DNA from: Gigaspora margarita | Taxonomy: Eukaryota; Glomeromycota; Glomeromycetes; Diversisporales; Gigasporaceae | Length of the DNA: 64,000 nucleotides | Reading direction: 5' to 3' | Assembly (NCBI GenBank): GCA_009809945.1 | Contig: WTPW01000017.1 | Coordinates: 705,841-769,840 of the forward strand | Shown here: one piece after another, positions 56,234 to 64,000 of the stretch | Layout: every line of letters begins with the position of its first letter | Position numbering within the stretch: position 1 is the first letter of the stretch | Notes under the pieces: generated by a model | Databases searched by the model: none | The model's input: only the letters and a program-made list of their open reading frames with translations | Told to the model about the DNA's origin: nothing | Position numbers and translations under genes: made by a program

Positions 56234-57813
56234 CAGTATTCTATTTGGGCCAAAAGTGCAATTTTTTTAAAAATTTAAATTTTTAAAATTTTGAAATTGC
56301 AAAAATTGAAAATTAAAAAATTTGAAAATTGAAAATTAAAAATTCAAAAATTTGAAAATTTTGAAATTGAAAAATTCTAAAATTGAAAATTCTAAAATTG
56401 AAAATTTTGAAAATTGAAAATTTTAAAATTTGAAAATTTAAAAATTAAAAAATCTAAAAATTGAAAATTTTGAAAATTTGAAAATTGAAAAATTCAAAAA
56501 TTGAAAAATTTGAAAATTTGAAAATTTTAAAAATTAAAACTCTAAAATTTGAAAATTAAAAAATTAGAAAATTAAATTTTGAAAATTGAAAATTTGAAAG
56601 TTTGAAATAAATATTTTAAAAATTGAAAATTTCAAAATTATCATATTTTTATACTAAAACTTAAATCTTTAAAAATTAAAAACTTAAAAAACTTAAAAAC
56701 TTAAAAACTTAAAATCTCAAAAACTCAATTTTAATTTCAAACTTATTTGTTACATCTTTTATTTGTTATTTGTCACATAGTTATTTATAAGTTTAATTAT
56801 TTATCACATGAATATTTTATCATCTCTTATTCATCACACTCTTATTCATCATACCTTATTTATCACATCTCTTAACTATGATTCTTATTTATCACATCTC
56901 TTATTTATCATATTTCTTATTCATCACATTACTTATTTATCACATCTTATTCATTACATATCTTTAATTGTACACTATTAATTGTCACTACTTATTTGGC
57001 ACATAATTTACTTGTCATATGCTTATTCGACATATTTTTTATTTGATATATTTGTTATACCACTTATTTATTACTATTTATTCATTATTTTTTATTTGTT
57101 ACTTTATTTATAACTCAAAAATACTAAAACTCAAAACAAATTCAAAAATTTAAAAACTCAAATTCAGAAACTCAAATATGCTAAAACTCAAAAATTAAAT
57201 ATTCAAAGACTCTAAAACTCAAAAACTCAGAAATTCAAAAACTCAAAAATTCAAAAATGCTAAAACTCAAAACTTCAAAAAATTCAAAAATGCTAAACTC
57301 AAAAACTCAAAAACTCAAAAATTCAAAAATTCAAAAATTCAAAAACTCAAAAACTTAAAAACACTAAAACTCAAAAACTCAAAAATTCAAAAACTCAAAC
57401 TCAAAATTTTAAAAACGCTAAATAAAATAAAACTTAAAAATTCAAAAACGCAAAAATTCAAAGCTCAAAAATTCAAAAACTCAAAAATTCAAAAACTCAA
57501 ATTCAAAAACTCAAAAATTCAAAACTGGGATGATTTATATAATATATGCCTATATAAGGCAATATGCTATTTTTTATAAAACAATCTACAATATGCATGA
57601 CTCAAAAACTTCAAAACTCAAAAATGCTAAAACATAAAAACACTAAAACTCAAAAACACTAAAACTCAAAAATGCTAAAACTCAAAAACATTAAAACTCA
57701 AAAATGCTAAAACTCAAAACTTCTAAAACTCAAAAATGCTAAAACTTAAAAACTCTAAAATTTTAAAACTCTAAAATGCAAATAATGTCACTTTTAACCC
57801 AAATAGTACACCG
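56234..57813. mobile_element. Low-complexity TIR element, copy B (inverted relative to A)
   Basis: Left end CAGTATTCTATTTGGGCC, right end CCCAAATAGTACACCG followed by TA (57814-57815); the left flank is CA, not TA, probably a mutated site. The block order is the mirror of copy A: AAAATTGAAAATT units, then TTATTTATCACATC units (56740-57115), then AAAACTCAAAAATGC units. Length 1580 bp with no MITE. Small ORFs inside are not genes. Confidence 0.82.
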
Positions 57814-57842
57814 TAGTAATGATATATAAGCCCAAATTCTTT

Positions 57843-58115
57843 TCTTTTTTTTTTTTTTTAATTCGGCAGTCATGCCGCAACTTTTATTACCCATAAATGT
57901 AATACCAGTACAATATGAGTTACCTACAAATAATTTGTTGGTATTTATACTAAAGTGCAACCCATCCGGTTACCACTAAGAGCACCTAAAAGCGACCTGC
58001 TATATCAAACTTTTTTCTTATCATACAGTCTTCATCTCAATAGAATTAAGATTGTTCGAATCACTGATTGGAGTTTGCCACCTGTCATAACCACCTACTT
58101 TTTAAACCTTTTTTT
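57843..58115 (-). mobile_element. Short SINE with poly-A tail
   Basis: Minus strand: box-A-like TATGACAGGTGG (10 of 12 positions) and box-B-like GATTCGAACAATC near 58090-58055, a 200-bp body with GGTGCTCTTAGTGG, a small terminal hairpin CGGCATGACTGCCG, and an A17 tail (plus-strand T run 57846-57862). The tail and pol III-like boxes support a retroposed small RNA. Target duplication not resolved. Confidence 0.55.
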
Positions 58116-59020
58116 CCTAACTTCTTGAGTAGCAGGATTCTGCCAGAAAAAAAAACAATCAAGAAAATAAAAGAAAAGAAACAAAAGGGGGAATTACTAT
58201 ACTGCCTAAACGAATAACCAAGATACAAACAAAAGAAAAATGAAAAGAGAGAAGAAAAAAGCAAAACGTAAGTGGCTATGATAGCACATTTATATTAATG
58301 CGCAATAATAAAAATTATATAATACTGTGCAGAGAAATATCTCACTTAAGTATTATATGTAAATATAGAGAAACCAAAAAGAAAATTCTGGAATTTATTT
58401 TGGAGATCAGCCTACTCCTCTGCACTACAACTCGATGCACGTTATTCCTGTTTACTATCTTGCATATCTTCTTTCCGATTTGGATAGGAACAACAATGCC
58501 GATCTTCTGGAGGGGGTACGCTAGATTTCCCACTTTCCATTCAAAATACCAGAAAAAAATAACTTCGAGCAAGAATATGATGTTGGATGCATGATATTTA
58601 TGTACTTGTTACCAAAAAACCTTAAGGAAAGTGTTGGAAAACTCATTTTTTAGTTCACTGCCTAGCCAGCTATAAGGGACCTTCATCAATGAAAGGGTTT
58701 TTCTTTCACCAGAATTTCTTGTGCCAAGGTCACTACCTGCCTATTATCTTGCACAACCGATGCTTCTGGCTTGCTTGCCGAATATATAAGAGAGTCCCAG
58801 GAGTTTTGCCTGTTGACCTTTATAAGAACCAGTATTATAGTTGCTTCATCTTTTACTAAAAACTTTTTATTTTCCTTTTGTACAGAATTTGGACAAGTGA
58901 TCATTGGAAAGAGTTTTTGTATGCCAAATTCTTTTTATTTAAATCAAGATATTGTAATATTAGTAATAATATTTCTGCAAATGGCTTAATATCAGCTTTA
59001 ACCTTTTTGAATTTTATACT
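58116..59020. other. Stretch with short ORFs, no gene identified
   Basis: Minus-strand ORFs at 58342-58572 and 58686-58904 have ordinary amino-acid composition (VVTLAQEILVKEKPFH), but opposing plus-strand ORFs cover the same bases and no domain is recognisable. Could be a body of another retroposon or a dead gene. Confidence 0.35.
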
Positions 59021-59024
59021 TGTT

Positions 59025-59430
59025 TTTTTTTGGTTACAAAGTGCCTGATTTCAGGTTTAGTATTTTATTCGCCCAATTTTGGATTAGTATTACACAGACA
59101 AAAGTAAACTTTGGTATCTAATTTAAGTAGTCTATCTAAAGATTCTACACTAGCTGCCATACATGAAACCAATTATGGGAATTGCCTATTTAAATCCTCT
59201 AATCTTCTGCAATTCTGACCCAACCCAATTTCACTGTGTTTATAGAAGTATATCAATATTACTTAGATTGTGCAATCCAATTTCTCCTTTTCAGATCCTG
59301 GCTTTAATATCTTTATCAGCGAACAGATCAAAAGTTTGGTCAGGCAACCATTTTTCGAATTTTGAAAAGATATACTCATTTTTTGTACTTTTAGCAGTTT
59401 ATTATTCCAACTTATCTCTTAATTTGTAAT
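59025..59430 (-). mobile_element. 5'-truncated copy of the 1-kb SINE
   Basis: Starting at a T run (59025-59034, the A tail of the minus strand), the sequence matches the 3' body of the SINE at 34.6 kb: AAAGTGCCTGATTTC aligns with AAGGTGCTTACTTC, and both share TTCTACACTAGCTGCCATAC and TTGCCTATTT. No box A/B is present, so the 5' part is missing, as expected from incomplete target-primed reverse transcription. Confidence 0.65.
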
Positions 59431-59679
59431 AAGCAAATTTGCTTATATTGATTTTAAAAATTTAATTTTTTAATGAAACTTAAATATTGATTTTAGAAAT
59501 ATACTTTCTAAAAAAAAAAATAATATAGTTGCACTTCTCTAAAATCACGCAGTTTGTTTTCTGTTTGGTTTTCATAGTATGAAACTTTTTAAATAGACCT
59601 TACCTGGCTGGCCCTTTTTTTTGAAATTTTATATATAACAATTTGTAAAAATTTTTTAAAACTTTTTTAAAACACATCC

Positions 59680-59842
59680 AATTATTGAAACATATAAAAA
59701 TTTTTTTATAAAATTTTTCAATATTAAAACATATAAAAATTTTTTTATAAATTTTTCAATATTAAAACTAAAAAAATTTTTTATAAAATTTTTTAACATT
59801 AAAACATGTAAAAATTTTTTTATAAAATTTTTCAATATTTGA
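59680..59842 (+). repeat. About 39-bp tandem repeat, four units
   Basis: Four AT-rich units read ATTAAAACATATAAAAATTT then TTTTATAAAATTTTTCAAT with small differences. It borders a GATCCAGTCAG sequence. No coding content. Confidence 0.75.
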
Positions 59843-59949
59843 TCCAGTCAGATATGAGAATTAATTAAATTAACTATAAGATGCTTTTATAGAAATAAGT
59901 TTATTAATAAATTTTTTTAAAAATTAATCGAATTATAAAGAGTTTGTAA

Positions 59950-60480
59950 TTATATAGAAAGTGATCAGGGAGTGCCAAAAATTAGGTAATTTATTAGGGG
60001 AGGGGGTAAAAAAAGTTAAAATTATATATAAAGAACCTGACTATTTATATATTAAAGAAGGGGAAGGGGTAGGCCCCTAATAAAAAATAATTAGGTAATT
60101 AATAGCACAGCTTTTATAGAAGAGTACAACTATATTAATTCTGTTTTATCAACTTTATTATGACAAAATTTAAAATTAATAAAAAATTTTGGTCAATATA
60201 ATTTTTAAGTTTTTGTTTTATAACTTTTACTATAAAATTTTTTTAAAATTTTCTCAAATTTAATATGTTTTATCTATAAAAAATTTTATTTCTAATACAA
60301 GACTTGATTTTTTACAAGTAAACAACTAAAGTTGTAACAATAAAAATTAATATTCTTTATATAAATTACAATATTGTTTTAAGACTATAATATTACAGAG
60401 AAATTGTGATAAAATTTTAAAAAAATTTTTTATAATTATCTATTTTTAGCTTAAAGTTTTGCTACTTGATACCTGAGTAA
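59950..60480. repeat. Diverged relative of the 842-bp element at 42 kb
   Basis: In inverse orientation it shares with 42160-42800 blocks such as ATTTTATCACAATTTCTCT, AACAATATTGTA, ATCAAG.CTTGTATTAGAA and TTTTTATAGATA. It lacks the 181-bp MITE: the sequence runs straight from the ACAACTTTA block to TTGTAAAAAATC (complement reading). Its ends are not recognisable. Confidence 0.65.
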
Positions 60481-60739
60481 ATTTGGCTAAAACCCAAAAA
60501 GAAAGATTTTCTCTATAAATCACAAAATAAGATATTATATTTGTATAACAAGAAAACAAAATTTTTTCAAAAAATTATTAGTAACTAAAAATTTTCCTAA
60601 AAATTATCTTAATAACAAAAAAATTTCTGGCAAAATTTTACTATATCTAGACAAATTTTTTCAGATGTTATATAGATTTTCTTTTAGTTTATATATAATT
60701 TTAATTTTTTTTGAAAAAACTATTTATATACTACTTATA

Positions 60740-61388
60740 CTATATTATCGCGAAATAACGATCATGGGCATTATTTTGAAAATTGCATCTCCTAAAAATA
60801 GCATACTGGGTTTCAAAATAACGCCCATGCGTGTCCCGAAATAGCACGCACCATATAGAATACTATATAATCGAATAAAAGTGTTCAACGAATGCTTTAT
60901 ATTTATTCTTTTTAGCTTTAATTGCTTCAAGAATAACTATTATTAAATATTCAATTATTGCTACCCTTATCCTAGCAGGATAATAAATTGTTCTGGCCAT
61001 TCTTTTTATTTTAATACTAGAACATAATTTTTGATAATAAATGAATGTTTTATGCACATCCTTTTTAAAGTTAGAACTATAATAGCCTTAGAGTGCTGTG
61101 TAATGATGCCAAAGAACAAAGAAAAATAGGGTCATAAATCACAGGCGATGCTTTATATATTTGCATGTTTTAAAAAATCAATAATTAGCTTTTTACTATC
61201 GCTACGTAGAAGTTCAACAATAGGTTAATTGTTCCTCTATATATATATATATATTAAGGTTTAGATTTTCAGAGCCAGTACAGGATAAAAAATTGGGTTA
61301 CCTCAAAATAGCACACATGCGTGCACTCAAAATAGCACGCAGGTGATCAAAACATTGCGCAGATGCATGTTATTTCGCGGTAATATAG
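60740..61388. mobile_element. TIR element with TA duplication carrying an SLR relic
   Basis: CTATATTATCGCGAAATAAC at the left and GTTATTTCGCGGTAATATAG at the right are inverted repeats, flanked by TA (60738-60739, 61389-61390). Subterminal arms repeat AAAATAGCACGCA / AAATAACGCCCATG. 649 bp; no transposase. The middle holds the SLR relic. Confidence 0.85.
60865..61060 (-). pseudogene. SEL1-like repeat relic inside a TIR element
   Basis: Minus-strand frame with two SLR-like repeat ends, DVHKTFIYYQKLC and KNKYKAFVEHF, roughly one repeat length apart, joined by a region rich in I, K and R that no longer resembles a repeat. The two hits of the KAF.YYQK signature identify the origin. No start, no complete repeat. 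Confidence 0.65.
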
Positions 61389-61390
61389 TA

Positions 61391-62705
61391 TATATATAGA
61401 TATTAATAACAATATATAAAATATAGACCAAAATTAAATCCAATTTAAAGTTAGAGTTAGAGTAAGGTTTGGGATTGAAAAAGGGTATAGTTTGTAATAA
61501 AATTTTGCAAGAAATATTTTTTTGTTAGGTGCTGAAGAGTACAAAATTTTAAGCTATTATACATACCTGTGTACAATTAATAATTGCCTTTTTTTTATAG
61601 AAGTTTGCTATTCATTACCTTTAGTGATCATCAGCAGTGATCAATTTACCAATTAAAATTCAGGATCAGGTGTAACATATAGATCAATTTTTGTATAACA
61701 AAACAAAGAATTTTTTAAAAAATTGCTAAAATCACTTCTATTCTAAAATTTTGTCTATGAAACTACTTTTTTTTATGCAAAAAAAATATTCCTTGCTAAA
61801 TTTTACTATATATAAATCCCTATTCTAATATCTGATCTTTACTCTTACCCTAATATTAAAAGGATTTAATTTTATTTAATACAAACTGTTTATTTTGTTT
61901 ATTTTGTTTTATGCATTGTAGATTACTAGTGATAATTACCAGTAGTGATTCGTAGTAATTTTTTTTTATAATATATATAAATTAATTTTGCAAAAAATGT
62001 AATTTCTATTTTTATATATTTGTACAAAATTTATTTAAATACTTTAGCATTTTAAAAAAGTAAATTAGAGCCAAAATTGAGCAAAAATATAGACAAATTT
62101 GATTGTATTTATATATATAAATGAAATTATTTTGGATTTTAAACCCAAAATTAAAATTTAAAACCAAAATTGTTTTTGTCTATTTTACTTAAAATGATAT
62201 TTTTTTATTTTTTATTTTTTTGAATAAACAAAATTATAAAAAATATATTTTTAATATTTATTTGCTTTCCCTTATAAAAAATTTAATTTGTTTATATAAA
62301 AATAAAATAGGCCTTTTTAAAAAATTACTTTTGTAGTTACTAATTGCATTTGTTTACAAATTAAAAAATAATACTATTGTTTAACTTATAGTAAAAAATT
62401 GAAGTTTTATTAATAAATAAATAAATACTTAGAATATAAATATAAAGCAATACAAATAAAATAAACTGTTTACTAACATTCAAAAATTTTTTGGACCCAG
62501 CCACCTAGAGGTTTTTTTTATATATATGTAAAATTTTTTATAAGTAATATATAGGGATGAGAATTAATTTTAAAAACTTTAATCAATAATCAAATTGGTT
62601 ATAATCGATTTATAATCGATAATCTAATCCTATATATATATTGTTATCACTTAAATAATATTGATAATAAAAAGCTTAATTATTTGGGTAATATTATTAA
62701 GAAAT
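61391..62705. other. AT-rich repeat-derived stretch
   Basis: Opposed copies of an AAAATTTTGCAAGAA / TTGCTAAATTTTACTAT motif (61498-61515, 61793-61810) and a degenerate CTTACCCTAATATT end suggest a decayed foldback of the kind that carries CTCTAACCCTAA stretches at 31.0 kb. No gene. Confidence 0.4.
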
Positions 62706-62711
62706 GGCCTT

Positions 62712-63190
62712 AGAGGTTTGGGCTCTATAGCTTACTTGTTAAGTGCCAACCCCCACAGTAGTTAAGTCAAGGTCCACAGTTCGAGTTGGGCTGGAGGCGA
62801 AAAATATTCTGTAACCTAAAAAGGAGCCAAAAATTGAACACAGAGCCCCATAGAAGTCCAAGTGAAGTATGGATCTAGAATAGGAATTCCCGAAAGGAGA
62901 TCTAGCCATAGAGAGTTGGCGTTATATACGATAGTCAATATTGCAAAAGGTTTTGGGCAAATAGGTTGTGCATGTAAATCCATGATTGGCAGGGTAGCAC
63001 CAACAACCCTAGGCGGTCTGGGGAATCTTGATTGGGAGGATAATACTAGTGTCACAAAAACTGAGTAATGGGTAATGTGGTGAATATAGTAAAGATCTGT
63101 GATAAAGGATTGGCCTAACTAGGTCTAGAACACCTCTGGTGCTATACAAGGTTGGAAGTTGTATTAGGTACTATGTCATACATTACTAAC
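62712..63190 (+). mobile_element. tRNA-derived SINE-like retroposon
   Basis: Plus-strand head with box A-like TAGCTTACTTGT (10 of 12 positions, about 62727) and box B-like AGTTCGAGTTGG (about 62778), then a body clearly richer in GC than the flanks (GGCGTTATATACG, GGCAGGGTAGCACCAACAACC). Opposed ORFs at 62816-63068 are on both strands and are incidental. A tail was not resolved. Confidence 0.55.
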
Positions 63191-63387
63191 TTCAGTAAGG
63201 GAGCTTCCAGAAATCAGCTGATTTCTGGGTGGGTGGGTGGTTCAGCTGAAGTATCAGGTGTAATTCTGGCCAAAATTTCATAGTTCCAGCCAAAGTTGCA
63301 AATTATTTTTGACCAAAATTATAGATTTACTAATAATATTTGATAATGAATAACTTTTGAACTACTGGTCCAATTTGTTGATTCAAC

Positions 63388-64000
63388 TATCAAAATGATC
63401 CTCTCAATAAGAGGGTTCTAGTGAGCCCAAAATCGTTAAAATCCAATCACAGGATCATGTGATTGGAATAGATTTGTGTTACTATAGTGCTGGAAGCCTA
63501 TACTAGACAATAAAATAGGGTAACTTTGAAATGCATCATCTTTTTATAGAGACAATATTTTTAAAAGCTATTTGGCAAACTTGTAGAGCTTATCATAGTG
63601 AACAAAGTTACCTGTCAGATTTTTAAAATGTTGCCTTTATAAAAAGTTATAGTACTTTAAAGTTAATTAAAATTGAAACACATAGTAATTATATATAAAC
63701 AATAGTAATCTTTAAAATGCATCAACTTTTTATACAGAAAGTTTTCAAAAAAAATTTTTGGCATAGTTATAGAACTAATATTCCTTTATAAAGTTACTGG
63801 TCAGTTTTTTAAAAAACCTCTTGTACAAAAAACTATAGCGATTTAAAAATTGAAACATGTTGAGTTCTATAATTTATTAAATAATTATAACCCATTTATA
63901 GCAATACAAATTTATTTCGATCTTAGGATCCTGTGATTGGATTTTAACGATTTAGGGCTCTTTAGAATTTTCTCATTGAGAGGATCATTTTGGTAGTAAA
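63388..64000. mobile_element. Foldback element running off the window end
   Basis: ATCAAAATGATCCTCTCAAT at about 63389 and ATTGAGAGGATCATTTTGGT at about 63977 are inverted; pairing continues inward through TTCTA.....GCCC and AAAATCGTTAAAATCCAATC / GATTGGATTTTAACGATTT with AGGATC. The interior has two TAAAGTTACTGGTCAG-type motifs as at 9.7 kb. The outer end may lie beyond base 64000. Confidence 0.78.

Noticed and set aside
57763..57960. 65-codon minus-strand ORF
   Set aside because: It runs through the poly-A tail of a SINE (KKKKKK run) and across an element boundary.

Overview
This is a very AT-rich eukaryotic window with spliceosomal introns and many decayed transposons. Two intact SEL1-like-repeat (SLR) genes of the GVEKDE.KAF.YYQKSAEMG type, relics of a tyrosine-kinase-like protein kinase (YGITKN...MMVMEYA...GSLKK), an alpha-kinase gene, a FAR1/MULE transposase and a LINE with an RNase H domain together point to an arbuscular mycorrhizal fungus (Glomeromycotina, Rhizophagus/Glomus-like). 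That placement is inference from protein style. There are no rRNA genes, intact tRNA genes, CRISPR arrays or bacterial signals.

Layout. 1-10 kb: AT-rich DNA with a 2.9-kb TIR element (651-3590) that holds an SLR relic, a zinc-knuckle relic and a nested 0.7-kb hAT-like element; a tRNA-derived SINE at 4.05-4.66 kb; small elements near 7.9 and 10 kb. 10-29 kb: the least degraded part, with two paralogous SLR genes (17797-18432 and 26882-27625, both minus), a 105-bp satellite, an 18-bp minisatellite and about ten inverted-repeat MITEs, most flanked by TA. 29-33.3 kb: extreme low-complexity DNA, most of it one 1.9-kb TIR element (copy A). 33.4-38.3 kb: a three-level nest (hAT holding a SINE holding a TA-flanked element that carries a kinase fragment). 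38.5-43.7 kb: lysine-rich repeats and a dead MULE transposase. 43.9-46.2 kb: an eight-exon alpha-kinase gene broken by a MITE and a frameshift. 47.4-48.2 kb: a 288-bp tandem duplication with a MITE in one copy. 48.9-53.6 kb: a dead LINE holding two insertions. 54-57.8 kb: tandem units and copy B of the low-complexity element, inverted relative to A. 57.8-64 kb: three SINE-type retroposons, a TIR element with another SLR relic, and a foldback element running off the window end.

The most informative feature is the insertion chronology. Several insertions can be removed on paper and the remaining sequence rejoins exactly: the alpha-kinase frame, the MULE frame, the LINE RNase H frame, the SINE box A/B head and the 288-bp duplication. 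This fixes element ends and target-site duplications (TA, 8 bp, about 13 bp, TTAA). A second theme is that short TIR elements of two families contain degraded pieces of SLR and kinase genes, which are among the expanded families in these fungi. The only intact-looking genes are the two SLR proteins.
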